Positions 37,273 to 47,154 of a DNA stretch of 55,578 nt are shown here, in pieces. Below the pieces are notes generated by a model. It saw nothing but the letters and a program-made list of their open reading frames with translations. It did no database searches and was not told the origin of the DNA. The DNA is from a virus. The stretch is taken from the IMG/VR virus record IMGVR_UViG_3300045120_000280, positions 1 through 55,578 of that record; one strand, given 5' to 3'. Made by a program: the position numbers and the translations under genes. How positions within the stretch are numbered: position 1 is the stretch's first letter; each line of letters opens with the position of its first letter.

Positions 37273-38271
37273 TTAGATGTTTCCTCCCGGGATGTTTAAG
37301 TATCTTTGATTGGGATCATACCCTGGTTGATACGAAATGGGATTGTATGACCCGCCTGCCGGGTTGACGGAACTGGGCGGCGGGACTGAGTTAAATGAGT
37401 TAGGAGGCGGCGGGTAGTACAGGCTGCCATCCGGATTGGTCTGGAATGGAGTCGCGTTATACTGGATGGTGGCGTTCGCACCACTGTCACTGCCGCCTAT
37501 CTCATACGGCTGTCCGGTAAGTTTAGCCCACTGTCCCGAAATGCTGTCGCTAGAAGGGACACTCTTGATTGCTGATGCACCTGTCTGGGCTGAATTCATT
37601 GAGTTACCAGCTCCAAAGCCGCCTCCCGCGTACGCACCAAGAATGCTTCCTGCCAGTCTCCCGCGATCAGCCCATGCCGGGTCTGGTTGGGCATTCTCGA
37701 TTGCCTTTTGCAATTTTGCATCACGCTGGGCCGCATACTGTTTCGCCATGAAGTCGGTGTACCACTGCGGGCTGTAAAGATATGCGTTCTCAGGCAGCAT
37801 GGTGCCCTTGGCTATCTGCTGCCATCTCTGTGTTGCGTTGCCACCGGCGGCAGCGGCGTCTATCCCGGCTTTCTGGTAATCCAGTAGCCCGCCCGGGCCA
37901 GCGAAGAAATTACGAATCTGGTTCGCTCCTCCTGCGGCTGGATTCCAGAACCCCATTCCGCTTGTCAGGTTCTGCTGCGCCCCGAATCGTCGCAGGGCGT
38001 CCTGAGCTTCCGGTGGAATGTCTCCCTTCTGCCATGCCAGCGCGTTCTTTTCTGTCTGGAGAGCATTCTCTCCACCGGCAGCCAGCAGACCGGGAAGGTC
38101 AAATCCCATCTCGCTAAACTGGTTCTGCTGGAACAGCTGGCTGAGTTGCTGAATCTCCGGCCAGTCGGTGATCTCCCCGTTGAGGAGCCTTTTAAGCATT
38201 TCATCGGGATCGGTTTTCTTAAAATCCGGAACCTTGACCTTCGTACCATGAATCAGTGTTGATAATGACAT
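37273..38271 (-). CDS. Probable internal virion protein (332 aa)
   Basis: Residues 20-60 are helical (DEMLKRLLNGEITDWPEIQQ). The middle is Gly/Ala/Gln-rich, and the C-terminal 100 residues are Pro/Ser/Asn/Tyr-rich (SLYYPPPPNSFNSVPPPSS), an extended tail. The protein has no recognised domain. Position between the connector-like and ejection-like genes and low-complexity composition suggest an internal or tail-associated virion protein. Confidence 0.6.
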   Translation of the reverse strand: MSLSTLIHGTKVKVPDFKKTDPDEMLKRLLNGEITDWPEIQQLSQLFQQNQFSEMGFDLPGLLAAGGENALQTEKNALAWQKGDIPPEAQDALRRFGAQQNLTSGMGFWNPAAGGANQIRNFFAGPGGLLDYQKAGIDAAAAGGNATQRWQQIAKGTMLPENAYLYSPQWYTDFMAKQYAAQRDAKLQKAIENAQPDPAWADRGRLAGSILGAYAGGGFGAGNSMNSAQTGASAIKSVPSSDSISGQWAKLTGQPYEIGGSDSGANATIQYNATPFQTNPDGSLYYPPPPNSFNSVPPPSSVNPAGGSYNPISYQPGYDPNQRYLNIPGGNI

Positions 38272-38274
38272 ATT

Positions 38275-39723
38275 TTAGCTCCCGTAACCGCCGACATCGC
38301 CCAGTCCAAAACCATAGGTCTGGATATGGACGGTGTGCCTGATTCCTGACAGGTAATTTTTGAGTTCCTTGTCCAAAATGTCCAAAGCCTGCTGCTGATC
38401 CACCTGTGCCAGCTGGGCAATCTGAGGATTAGGATTCTCCTCTTTCATTTTGGCTGACACCATCAGCCTCAGGGCTTCGTAATTCCTGATAACCATCAGG
38501 TCACCAGGTTCTTTCAAGACCCATTTCAATTTACAGACTGCGGTGAATGAAGTCCCAACGTCGCAGCTGGCGATCAGTTTGTAAGCCCTGCGCGGAGCGT
38601 TAAACCCGGGCTGCAACTTGTTGCCTTGGTCAATCAGCATGGAACAGCCCGGAGCACCGCCAGGCCCGTTCTCCAGAAACTGAAAGAACTGGCTTCTGAT
38701 GGGGATAGGCCGTCCACAAAGATCAACCGCCAGAACCGATTCCACGCTGGTGGGCATGTAAAGGAGGCCGCCAAGCACCGTCCCGTGGATGGTAACCACG
38801 GTGTCTTTCCAGATGCCGCGCTCCATGAGCCTGCGCTCGGCCTGCTGGATTGTCCATGTAAGGTCACGCTTGGACATGCGGAGAGCTTCCGGGAGATCGA
38901 GCGCGATCTGGGCGCGCACCCAGCCCAGCGTGTTTTCCCTGAAGTTCACAATGTCCTCCAGATACCCGGACTTGCGGTGCATGTAGTTGCGGGGATCGAA
39001 GATGTGCTTCTTGACCTCGGCCTGAAGGATGTCCATCCCGCTCTGCCGGTACTTCTGGGCCTCGTCCGGGGAGTTGTTCTCGTAACGCTCGATGGAAAGG
39101 ATGATGCACTTAATGGCCTCGATGTTCTGGATGATGAGGTAATCCTCGTCCCCCTTGAGCGGGAGGTAACGCTTCGCTCCGGTCACCTGGATAACTGCAT
39201 TGGCCGGGTTGAGGCCGGGGTAGAAGTAGATTCTCCTGACATCCTCTGGGTCTTCAGGGTTTCCGTTCAGGCCGAAGTCCAGCAGCGGGTTGTCCATGGC
39301 CGAAGCGGGATCGAGATACGCCGACTGGCTCACGATCTCATACCAGACCTGAGTGGTGTCCTTCTTGTTATAGGCAGCGGTCGAGTCTGCGGGAGTCAGC
39401 GGATGCGCCTCAATGATGTTCTCCATGTTCGGCGGGAGCACCAGGAAACGGCTTATGGCGGTGATGTTACAGACCATCATGCCACCAACAGGGATCATGT
39501 AATCCATGATGATTTTCGTGGCCTCGTTCAAACGAACCAGGACACGCGGGTCATCAAATCCCACGCCATTGTCCACGATCCCTGCGATCATGGGGGCAAC
39601 GTCCTTGAACTGCATTCCCCCGGGTATGGGAAGGAAAGCCTGCGGCGGCGGGAACACAATATCCGCCATCTCTGCTGTGTCTGGTGATGTAATCATGTTC
39701 GGTACCCCAGGAAGATTATCCAA
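38275..39723 (-). CDS. Head-tail connector or adaptor-like protein with internal duplication (482 aa)
   Basis: Two halves (about residues 60-255 and 285-475) show the same order: a helix starting with a RLNEATKIIMD/QQAERRLMER-type motif, a strand region with PPNMENIIEA/MPTSVESVLAV, and a final long helix pair with IEAIKCIILSIERYEN / YEALRLMVSAKMKEEN and SGMDILQAEVKKHI / QALDILDKELKNYL. It therefore arose by duplication. Position next to the nozzle-like gene suggests a neck adaptor. Confidence 0.65.
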   Translation of the reverse strand: MDNLPGVPNMITSPDTAEMADIVFPPPQAFLPIPGGMQFKDVAPMIAGIVDNGVGFDDPRVLVRLNEATKIIMDYMIPVGGMMVCNITAISRFLVLPPNMENIIEAHPLTPADSTAAYNKKDTTQVWYEIVSQSAYLDPASAMDNPLLDFGLNGNPEDPEDVRRIYFYPGLNPANAVIQVTGAKRYLPLKGDEDYLIIQNIEAIKCIILSIERYENNSPDEAQKYRQSGMDILQAEVKKHIFDPRNYMHRKSGYLEDIVNFRENTLGWVRAQIALDLPEALRMSKRDLTWTIQQAERRLMERGIWKDTVVTIHGTVLGGLLYMPTSVESVLAVDLCGRPIPIRSQFFQFLENGPGGAPGCSMLIDQGNKLQPGFNAPRRAYKLIASCDVGTSFTAVCKLKWVLKEPGDLMVIRNYEALRLMVSAKMKEENPNPQIAQLAQVDQQQALDILDKELKNYLSGIRHTVHIQTYGFGLGDVGGYGS

Positions 39724-40466
39724 GCCAAGGCGACAAATGGCGGGATGATGCTAATAGGATCAGGAGTTGTATTACCGCCTGTCGCTTGAACGGGAACGGC
39801 TATATTTTTGGTCGGGTCACCAATAGCCACTTTGCCAAATAAGGGCTTGGTTCCATCGAGTGTTTCTCCTCCACCTGGCGTAATTCCATATCGGCCAACC
39901 TCAAACTGCCCAATGTCACCAGCGGTATCCTTGAACATATTAGCCGCAGCCAGTGTGACATCTTTCTCTCCACCAACGTGCTTTCCCGTGTCGTCGCCAA
40001 TCCAGCTCACCCATTCGTTGTCCACATAACCGGAGTGGCCCTCGTTGTTCATATGCGCTCCAATCATGAACTGGTCGCTGTAATCCGGTGCGCCATCGTT
40101 ACCGTTGCACAGATGCCAGCCATCGTATTCGCCGCCCACATTCCCCCATCCAGTGGAGTCGAAGTCGGTGCCGGGGTTTCCGTTGTAGCCACGGATTTCG
40201 TTCATCATCCCGTTGTAGATTCGCCGCCATGTGCCGTTCCAGTGAACCTTGATGGCAATCGGGCGGCCCTGTGAATCCAGCTGAAACCACACCTTGTCCT
40301 GGTCGTCAGCCCCGGGTTCTCCATTCTGGAGCACGTAGGGCGTGTAGTCCCCTACGATATTGGAAATGAGGTGGAGGTTCAGCAGCGTGAACAGCTGCTG
40401 AAGATTCAACGGTGCCGCGTTTGGATCGGGCATCGAGACTTGAGTTGTAACTGTGGGGCTGGGCAT
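39693..40466 (-). CDS. Tail collar-like domain protein with C-terminal hydrophobic segment (257 aa)
   Basis: Residues about 115-145 read GWHLCNGNDGAPDYSDQFMI, matching the phage tail collar pattern (GWxLCDG, PDLRDRFxxG). The final 20 residues (PDPISIIPPFVALAWIIFLG) are hydrophobic and may anchor or insert into the particle or membrane. It overlaps the next gene by 31 bases. Likely a short tail fibre or collar component. Confidence 0.7.
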   Translation of the reverse strand: MPSPTVTTQVSMPDPNAAPLNLQQLFTLLNLHLISNIVGDYTPYVLQNGEPGADDQDKVWFQLDSQGRPIAIKVHWNGTWRRIYNGMMNEIRGYNGNPGTDFDSTGWGNVGGEYDGWHLCNGNDGAPDYSDQFMIGAHMNNEGHSGYVDNEWVSWIGDDTGKHVGGEKDVTLAAANMFKDTAGDIGQFEVGRYGITPGGGETLDGTKPLFGKVAIGDPTKNIAVPVQATGGNTTPDPISIIPPFVALAWIIFLGYRT

Positions 40467-40469
40467 AAT

Positions 40470-40784
40470 TTAGACCTTGGCTGTGCTTTTTTCTATCTGC
40501 CTCTGGGCGTGAAGCCTGAACCGGTCTATGACAATGTGGCCGGTGCCTGAGAACTTGACCTGAAAATCGTAACCACGGCGCAACCTCCGGCCAGTCGTTA
40601 GATCAACGTCGTTGGCTGGTTTGCCCAGCGGCACGCGGGGCGCGAAACCAGCGCGCACGGTGGGATTGCCACCGGCATCAATAGCCCCGGCCTTCCCGAT
40701 CATGGTGAACTTGTCGGTGAAGTCCCTCCAGAGCGTCCAGTACGGGTAATTGTCCGGACGGTAATGAATTCTTAAATCGTGCAT
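40470..40784 (-). CDS. Small structural protein (104 aa)
   Basis: A beta-rich protein (RIHYRPDNYPYWTLWRDFTD, then RRGYDFQVKFSGTGHIVIDR) located between the nozzle-like gene and the collar-like gene, with one-base overlap upstream. The pattern resembles small phage neck proteins that follow the nozzle. Exact function is not recognised. Confidence 0.65.
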   Translation of the reverse strand: MHDLRIHYRPDNYPYWTLWRDFTDKFTMIGKAGAIDAGGNPTVRAGFAPRVPLGKPANDVDLTTGRRLRRGYDFQVKFSGTGHIVIDRFRLHAQRQIEKSTAKV

Positions 40785-42685
40785 TATTCGATAATGTCCT
40801 TCAGCCAGAGGTCGCCATCGTAGAGTTCATTCTCGGTGAACACGGTGGAGTCCTGCGGGTTGAGTTTATTGAAATCAAAGGAGCGGCTGGTCATGTCCCA
40901 GCTAATGCGATTGCCATCAAAGTCATCCTTGTCGTCCTTCGACAGCTCAAAGAGTTGATTGGCCAGAAACGGTACGCCATTGTCGTCCAGCTGTGTTTCC
41001 AGTCCAAACACGAATGCGCGCGTCGTTCCCTGAAACGTCCCGGTCAGCATGGTGACGGGAAGAAACTGCTCGCTGTACCACTGGCCTTCCCATGCTGGTT
41101 TACTGGCCTGAGGAGCCTGCACGCTTCCGCCAAAGGAGCTAAGGACATCGAAGTCCACCACCGCCATGCCAGCGTGAATGGGCCGTCCATTGTTCCACAT
41201 GGGCGAAGTGGTGACCAGTACGCGGTTGTCGAAGTAAATGGCGGAGCAGTATTTGAGCAGCCAGTCGCTGTCGTTCCCGAGGTACTGTTTAACATTGGTG
41301 GAAAGCGGGATGTGCGCCCAGCCGCTCTGTTCGCTGCGCGCCTGCCGGTAGGAACGCATTCCGTCATCCGCCCTGAACCAGAGGTCTTCGTTCACCACGG
41401 ATATAGAGCGATGCCCGCGAAGCCCGGTGGTGAGGAGTGCCAGTATCTGGAAGGAGCTGGTTTTCCAGAGCGTCCTTTCCAGCGACATGAAGAAGCTGGT
41501 GGCACCGCGCTCGGCAAACACCATGAGCTGGCCGTTGCCGGTGGAAGTGTCCAGCTGCGGGAAGAAGATCATTCCCGTGGCGATTCCCTGCGTGAATGGA
41601 ATGGCGGCATCGAAACCTTCAGCCAGGAAATTTCGCTCAGTGAACAGGATCAGCGAATCAGCCGGGTCGGGAAGATCGTGGCTGCCATGGAGATCACCGA
41701 AAGCCACATCGCGCTTGTTTACGATCACGCACAGGCGTCCCATCCCGTAGGCCATGATGGTGCCGACAGGAATCTCGGTGTTGTTGATGTCCACGCTGAC
41801 CTTGGCCCGACGCGCCTTTATCGAATTGTAAATGATGGCATTGGCTTTTCCGTCCTGCGCGATCAGCCATTTGTCGGCCTGCACCATGTAGGCAATCGGA
41901 CTGTTCTGCATGTTGCGAAGGTTCCTGTCCTCGTCCTGAATGACGACTTCAGTGACCCTGGCACTGGTAACGTGCGGGACGATCTTGAACATGCGGCCAC
42001 CGATCATGGCGATGATGCAGTCTTCGCCATTGTGCGGCGAGTAGGCGATTGCGCTTTGCAGGATGCCGTGCCTGTAAATGTACTCGGAATTCTCGTTGGT
42101 GAAACAAGTGTCGACGGCGACGAACTTCAGGATCGTATGCACGCCACTCCCGTGGTGAACGAACCCGATGGGCGTCCCTCCGTCCGTATGGGAAATATAA
42201 AGCCTGGTCGCGGTCAGTCCTTGCGCCAGAACGTAATAATGGATGCCAGGGCTTATGTTTGGAGGAAGTATCCCAGTGGTGGTAAACGACACCAGATCAG
42301 AAGCGGCCAGGTTGTGAGGAACGCTCACCCTGATGGTCGGCGGATGAGACGGGTCATTGGCAAAGGAGCAGGTTCCGATAGTGGCGGATGCGCCAACCGG
42401 GATGTTGTCCGGCTTGTATTCGCCCTCGATGAAATCGCGCGCGGGAGCAGGCAGCGGATAAGAGCGAGGAGCGTTGAAGCACCATTTCTGTCGGGTGCGA
42501 GGTTGAGGGAAGGTTTCCTTCAGCTTCCTAAACCCGGGCCGGGTAGTCATGCTCCCGCCACGGAAGGTGACATTGCGAGCCTCATGGGACTGATTGATTT
42601 CCAGCGTGTCTGGAAGGCGGCCAGCGTCCACGCCGCCCTCCAGTGACAACCAGCCATCAAAAACTCTATTCTTGTCAGTAATCAT
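40784..42685 (-). CDS. Tail nozzle-like protein (633 aa)
   Basis: Length, all-beta composition and position fit the podovirus tail tube/nozzle (T7 gp12-like). Motifs include EARNVTFRGGSMTTRPGF near residue 35 (typical of these proteins), repeated beta segments with IIAMIGGRMFKI, and LWFRADDGMRSYRQARSEQS near residue 430. Residues about 115-180 hold a beta module (HNLAASDLVSF, GIHYYVLAQG) shared with the 149-aa protein at 313. It probably forms the tail tip before DNA release. Confidence 0.75.
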   Translation of the reverse strand: MITDKNRVFDGWLSLEGGVDAGRLPDTLEINQSHEARNVTFRGGSMTTRPGFRKLKETFPQPRTRQKWCFNAPRSYPLPAPARDFIEGEYKPDNIPVGASATIGTCSFANDPSHPPTIRVSVPHNLAASDLVSFTTTGILPPNISPGIHYYVLAQGLTATRLYISHTDGGTPIGFVHHGSGVHTILKFVAVDTCFTNENSEYIYRHGILQSAIAYSPHNGEDCIIAMIGGRMFKIVPHVTSARVTEVVIQDEDRNLRNMQNSPIAYMVQADKWLIAQDGKANAIIYNSIKARRAKVSVDINNTEIPVGTIMAYGMGRLCVIVNKRDVAFGDLHGSHDLPDPADSLILFTERNFLAEGFDAAIPFTQGIATGMIFFPQLDTSTGNGQLMVFAERGATSFFMSLERTLWKTSSFQILALLTTGLRGHRSISVVNEDLWFRADDGMRSYRQARSEQSGWAHIPLSTNVKQYLGNDSDWLLKYCSAIYFDNRVLVTTSPMWNNGRPIHAGMAVVDFDVLSSFGGSVQAPQASKPAWEGQWYSEQFLPVTMLTGTFQGTTRAFVFGLETQLDDNGVPFLANQLFELSKDDKDDFDGNRISWDMTSRSFDFNKLNPQDSTVFTENELYDGDLWLKDIIE

Positions 42686-44454
42686 GTTGGTAAAGTCGGT
42701 GGCGTTCCGCGACCAATGCGTTCTCCCGGCAGGCTCGGCCCCTGTCCGGCCTTTGGCATAGAACTGACAAGGCTGTTGTAGTAGGCGGGATTGGCGCGAA
42801 GGATGTCGCCCAGCTGAACCTGTCCGGCATGGAACGCATTCCAGTTTCCTCCGGATGGCCCTGATGGGGTATTAGGGAACGGACTGGGCATCAGTGCTTT
42901 CATGCCGCCGAACTGGCCTGGGCTGGTGTAACGTCCCCTCATCATGTTCTTAAGGTATTGCCTGTCCAGAATGCTTAACGCTCCGCTGCGCGCTCCCAGC
43001 ACATTGGCATTCGTCATGTTATTGCCGAAGCCTCCCGCTGTTGCCCCGGCCACCGAGGTCGCTCCATGCACCGGAAAGTTGTAACCACCGGGATTCATGG
43101 TGCTTGGGCCACGGTCAAAGATTCCTGTTCCAGCGTTGGTGAGAGTGGTGTCATGGAAGAAACTTCCTCCCTGACCGCCAACACCATAATCACCCACATC
43201 GTATGCGCCTGCGGTCGGGCCGGTGACCTGAGAAGGGAACTGACTGTTCGTTCCCTGTCCCTCCCTGTAGCCAATGCTGGTCAGATAGGCAGGATCAGTG
43301 TTCCGTGGATCGTTCATTATGTTGTGATACAAATCCTCGCCCGCCTGAATGCCTCCCTTGATGATATTGCCAGCGGCATCAACGAGAACTCTGGTTCCAT
43401 CTGACATCAGTTTCACCATCGTCTGCCCGGGGTGAAACGCATCATGCCAGCTGTATCGGGGATCAATCGGAGGCGGATTGCGCTCAAAGTTGCGAATCGC
43501 CGCTTCATCACTCTGAGAGGTTTCCGTGCCGGGAATAACCTTTCCATCAGCACCAATCATTCCGGGGCTTCCACGGGTTACTACATCCCCGCCTGAAGCA
43601 GACTGATTGCCACCTCCACCTGTTCCAAGCAGTCCGGTGGCAGATGTCCCCGGGAACTGGTTGACGTAGAAAGGATATTGATACGGCTGACTTGGTGGAG
43701 TGAACGGGCGATTCACTGGTTCTGTCCCCGTCTCGTCATAGGAAATAGTTCCCGGCGCGCTGCTGCCTGCATCAGCAGCATTTGGCTGATCTTCCCAGCC
43801 CCAGATTTGCTGGTAGATGTCCGGTGGCATCGGCTGGATTCCGGTAATCATCCCCGGGTCTGTGGTCGAGGAGTAATCCGGCGGCAAATCCGGCGGGAAG
43901 TAACCACCTTGCTCATTGGGACGCATCGCATCGTTAGTCACCGGGTTCTGGATGGGATCAAAACCCGCCGGGGGCGGTTCATTAGCGTAATCCGGTGGCG
44001 GTTCATTGGGGAAATCCGGAAACGGGTCTTCATTGAAACCCGGCTGAGTGGCGTAAGAGGTATCAGGATCGCCCAGGTAATACTTGCCATCGGGATACAT
44101 CGTTTCATTGATGGGGATGTTCCGCGTTGGGTCGTTGGTGTTGATAGGAGGCAGTTCTCCACCCCAGAAATTGGGAGGGTAAGTTACGTTGGGAGGATTG
44201 GTTTCAGAAAAGATGTTCACCTGACCCGGTACGTCCGGGGTGGGATCAGGAAACACGCCGGGTGGAACGTCGAACCCAGAGTGTGGCACATTGGGCGGAA
44301 AGTAGTTTCCCTGGAACACACTGGGTGGAGCATTAACAGCCTCATGCGGGTAATTGTAACCTCCCGGCGTGGGAGATGGCAGCGGAGGAGGTTCAATCCC
44401 GGGATTGGAATAACCCAGCTGCTGCCTCAACAAATCCAGTTGCTGTTGCGTCAT
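42682..44454 (-). CDS. Proline/glycine-rich structural protein (590 aa)
   Basis: Residues 20-250 are dominated by NFPP-, FPPDLPPDY- and NEPPPDY-like repeats, with many PNFWGGELPP-type segments. The C-terminal 200 residues are Gly/Asn-rich with a helix (LSILDRQYLKNMMRGRY). No domain was recognised. The extended, repetitive character and place between fibre and nozzle genes indicate a virion protein, perhaps an internal core or fibre attachment protein. Confidence 0.6.
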   Translation of the reverse strand: MTQQQLDLLRQQLGYSNPGIEPPPLPSPTPGGYNYPHEAVNAPPSVFQGNYFPPNVPHSGFDVPPGVFPDPTPDVPGQVNIFSETNPPNVTYPPNFWGGELPPINTNDPTRNIPINETMYPDGKYYLGDPDTSYATQPGFNEDPFPDFPNEPPPDYANEPPPAGFDPIQNPVTNDAMRPNEQGGYFPPDLPPDYSSTTDPGMITGIQPMPPDIYQQIWGWEDQPNAADAGSSAPGTISYDETGTEPVNRPFTPPSQPYQYPFYVNQFPGTSATGLLGTGGGGNQSASGGDVVTRGSPGMIGADGKVIPGTETSQSDEAAIRNFERNPPPIDPRYSWHDAFHPGQTMVKLMSDGTRVLVDAAGNIIKGGIQAGEDLYHNIMNDPRNTDPAYLTSIGYREGQGTNSQFPSQVTGPTAGAYDVGDYGVGGQGGSFFHDTTLTNAGTGIFDRGPSTMNPGGYNFPVHGATSVAGATAGGFGNNMTNANVLGARSGALSILDRQYLKNMMRGRYTSPGQFGGMKALMPSPFPNTPSGPSGGNWNAFHAGQVQLGDILRANPAYYNSLVSSMPKAGQGPSLPGERIGRGTPPTLPT

Positions 44455-46010
44455 GGCATATTTTCCAGTTTCTCAAACAGCACCCACTTTGAAATGTCGT
44501 CGTTGTAGACGAACCGTGACGCCATCCGGGTGAATGGCCCCATCAGGGTGACCAGTGGAATGGCGGTCGAGGCCGTGAACTTTGGCCCCCAGGCGATGGA
44601 GGTTCCAACCGGGCCTAACGCTCCGGCAGAATTGAAAATCCAGATCAGCAACTCCTGTCCGTTATCCGCGCCCCCGGTCATGTTGTCACTCATCGACACG
44701 ATGTTGTCGGTAAGGTTGGTGATGTGAAACACATCCATGTTGTCCGTGTTGATGCCCGGTTTCGGGTTGGAAGCGATCTTCACCGTTCGCTTGACGATGT
44801 GCTTGTTCTTAAAGGTTTCCGCTCCGCTGGTGGTAGCCACTTGTCCCGCGACAGGAAGGGTCAGACTGGTGTTGTCGGTCAGTCTGAAGGTCAGGGAGTT
44901 GGCTGAAACAGCATCGAGAATATCAACGGTCTTCAGGTCGCCATTTATCATGAGACGACCAGCATTGGCATGCCCTGTTCCGCCAATCAGTGGACTAAGC
45001 AGTGTTGCCTGCCATGTCCCTGTCGTGACCACACCGAGAGTCACAATGGAATCCTGGCCGACGTAGGCGGGGTCAATGTCAACGCTGTCCGGGTTCACAG
45101 CGATTCGCCCTGCCGTTCCTCCCACGTTAAGCGTCGTTCCATCAGCAGTCAGACCTGTTCCTGCTATCAGGGCGGAGATAATAGACTGCGCCGAGGAAAA
45201 CTGAACGAAATGCACGTTGTCGCCTATGCCGGGAGGATCATTAACGAAAGCGGGCGTTGTCTGAACCCAGCTTGTTCCGGCGTTTTGAGTGCCTTCCAGC
45301 ACAGTGCAGTACGCTCCCAGGAATTCCGGGGAAGTATCGCAATCATCTGCCCGATCCCAGTTACCCGTTTCGGTAACTACCCAGATACCATTTTCGTATG
45401 GTCTTGAGTGCTGGTTTTTAACCAGTATTCGGTCGTCTACCTCCGTTTCAAATCCATCAATGAATCGAGTCCCTTGCAAGATAATATCCCCGGAGGTGGT
45501 GGCTAACCTGACTGCTTCTTTTGGAACCAGTCCTTGCAGCAGGCTGTCCATAAATCCCATGTTGACCGCATCCCCTGGGTCTACCGGGTTGGCGACATTG
45601 ATGAGGCGTTTGAAGTTCAGGTTTACGTCGCCCTGGGGATGACGGATGAACTCAAGGCTGGGCACCCTGTCCGGATCAAGAGGCGTCCCATGCCACACTC
45701 CGGAACTGATAGTTCCCACCTGTGCAATCCTGCCTTGCTGCTGCGGCGTCAGGGTTCCGTTGTCCGGGCCAATGTCCACGAATTGAGGCCGCCTTGAATG
45801 CCACACAAGCGGGTCTGCCATGTCGAAATCATGTATCCATTCATTGGCCGGAGGATGAAACGCTGGCGGCTGACCGAACGGTGGAAGGTTGCTGGTGTCC
45901 AGATGGAGCAGGCGATGGTTCGCCATGTCTACGTCGTTCTGCGCCAGTCCGTCGTAGATGAGCGTGCGCCCCGTGAGCATGTCGGGTGGTGCTTCGATTT
46001 CGTCGTCCAT
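44451..46010 (-). CDS. Tail fibre protein (519 aa)
   Basis: Residues about 110-240 contain a fibre module (NLNFKRLINVANPVDPGDAV, then DRILVKNQHSRPYENGIWVV) that also occurs in the 524-aa protein at 50943. Residues 260-350 repeat GTGLTADGTTLNVGGT, VDIDPAYVGQDSI and VTTGTWQATLLSPLIGGTGHA, typical triple-beta fibre repeats. The C-terminal 130 residues form a distinct beta domain. It likely takes part in receptor binding. Confidence 0.8.
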   Translation of the reverse strand: MDDEIEAPPDMLTGRTLIYDGLAQNDVDMANHRLLHLDTSNLPPFGQPPAFHPPANEWIHDFDMADPLVWHSRRPQFVDIGPDNGTLTPQQQGRIAQVGTISSGVWHGTPLDPDRVPSLEFIRHPQGDVNLNFKRLINVANPVDPGDAVNMGFMDSLLQGLVPKEAVRLATTSGDIILQGTRFIDGFETEVDDRILVKNQHSRPYENGIWVVTETGNWDRADDCDTSPEFLGAYCTVLEGTQNAGTSWVQTTPAFVNDPPGIGDNVHFVQFSSAQSIISALIAGTGLTADGTTLNVGGTAGRIAVNPDSVDIDPAYVGQDSIVTLGVVTTGTWQATLLSPLIGGTGHANAGRLMINGDLKTVDILDAVSANSLTFRLTDNTSLTLPVAGQVATTSGAETFKNKHIVKRTVKIASNPKPGINTDNMDVFHITNLTDNIVSMSDNMTGGADNGQELLIWIFNSAGALGPVGTSIAWGPKFTASTAIPLVTLMGPFTRMASRFVYNDDISKWVLFEKLENMP

Positions 46011-46011
46011 A

Positions 46012-47154
46012 TTATGGAAGTGGGTTGGGAGTCAGGTCTGAGATTGGTGTCATGACCGTCCATTCTTCGATGTCGCTGTTGTTGTATCCCTGCTTTGCGG
46101 CGTAAGCCTCAATGAACTCAAATTCATTCACCTCAAGAGTGATATGGGGATCATCCGGCGTTTTATCGTAAAGGGCTTCCTGGAAGTCGTCCGGATGAAT
46201 AACGTGCTGCGGCGTCACCCGATAGAACAGACGGGAATCCTTCAGCAATGACCGGATGGTGACATGCGCCTTGACCAGCGAAGGATCATCATCGGTGGGG
46301 TCATGCTTTTCCCACCAGTCCAGCACAATGGTGACATCGGGAACGTGCGGCTGTTTCGCCGCCGCAGGATTAGTGACCACGAAATGATGCCACAGCATGT
46401 CCCTCCCAAGATAGTTTGTAGCTCCAGTTGATCCCGGGTTTGGAACGTATCCCTTCCTTGAGGTCGATGGAGGCACAGGCGGAACACCCTTGCCAAGAGC
46501 TACGGGGAAAAAACGATAAGGAAATTTCCCGCCAGTGAATTTGCTGCAAGGCAGACTAAACATCCCGGCGTTAAATGCCTGCGTCACAAAGAAGGGATAG
46601 ATAAATTCATGATGCTGGGGATCAAACGTCCCATCCGACCCGAACCAGGCATGGGTGGATGGATGATCCCACGTAAAAACGAATGTGCCGCTGTTGGTGA
46701 TTTGGGCCGGGGTCACATGAAGCGGCGGCCTGATCGTAATACCGATTGAGCTGATAGAACCTACGGCGTCCCCCGGGGTGAAGTGAGCCAGAGGAATTTT
46801 ACCGCCCGCGTCGAGCGCAGCGTAGCCGTTGTGCGCTCCTTTACGGGAAAGGAACTCAGCTTTGCTCCCGCGCGCAGCCACCGGAGCATCGGAGATGAAT
46901 ACCAAACCGTCAGTCAACCACGGCGAAGGCATGACACCATTCAGACTGAGCTTACTCTGGTCGATTGCGGCGGTGGCATTCACACTATCGTCGGTCACTG
47001 AGCCGGGAGCTGGCGTTCTTCCTCCTGTCAGCCTGGGGTCATCAATACCTACCAGTCCGTCCGGCACAGGGTCTAACAGGCTGACGTTCCTGATGTCGTA
47101 GTTCTGGCAATCCAGATCATTGGCCAGCACTGCGTTTTCAAGGATAGGGGTCAT
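46012..47154 (-). CDS. Tail fibre-associated protein, first of a tandem pair (380 aa)
   Basis: The first 190 residues are homologous to those of the next gene (MTPILENAVLANDLDCQNYD and AAIDQSKLSLNG here). The C-terminal part is unique, with two aromatic beta segments (VTIVLDWWEKHDP) and an acidic end. The pair is a tandem duplication with diverged tips, the common way phages diversify adhesins. It overlaps neighbours by a few bases. Confidence 0.75.
   Translation of the reverse strand: MTPILENAVLANDLDCQNYDIRNVSLLDPVPDGLVGIDDPRLTGGRTPAPGSVTDDSVNATAAIDQSKLSLNGVMPSPWLTDGLVFISDAPVAARGSKAEFLSRKGAHNGYAALDAGGKIPLAHFTPGDAVGSISSIGITIRPPLHVTPAQITNSGTFVFTWDHPSTHAWFGSDGTFDPQHHEFIYPFFVTQAFNAGMFSLPCSKFTGGKFPYRFFPVALGKGVPPVPPSTSRKGYVPNPGSTGATNYLGRDMLWHHFVVTNPAAAKQPHVPDVTIVLDWWEKHDPTDDDPSLVKAHVTIRSLLKDSRLFYRVTPQHVIHPDDFQEALYDKTPDDPHITLEVNEFEFIEAYAAKQGYNNSDIEEWTVMTPISDLTPNPLP

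Noticed and set aside
38626-39687. 353-codon plus-strand ORF opposite the connector-like gene
   Set aside because: Antisense shadow of a gene with strong internal repeat evidence; no ribosome binding site and no recognisable domain.
40955-42646. 563-codon plus-strand ORF opposite the nozzle-like gene
   Set aside because: It has no start signal, no domain and an arginine/histidine-rich composition typical of the antisense of a GC-rich gene; the minus-strand gene has a clear structural role.
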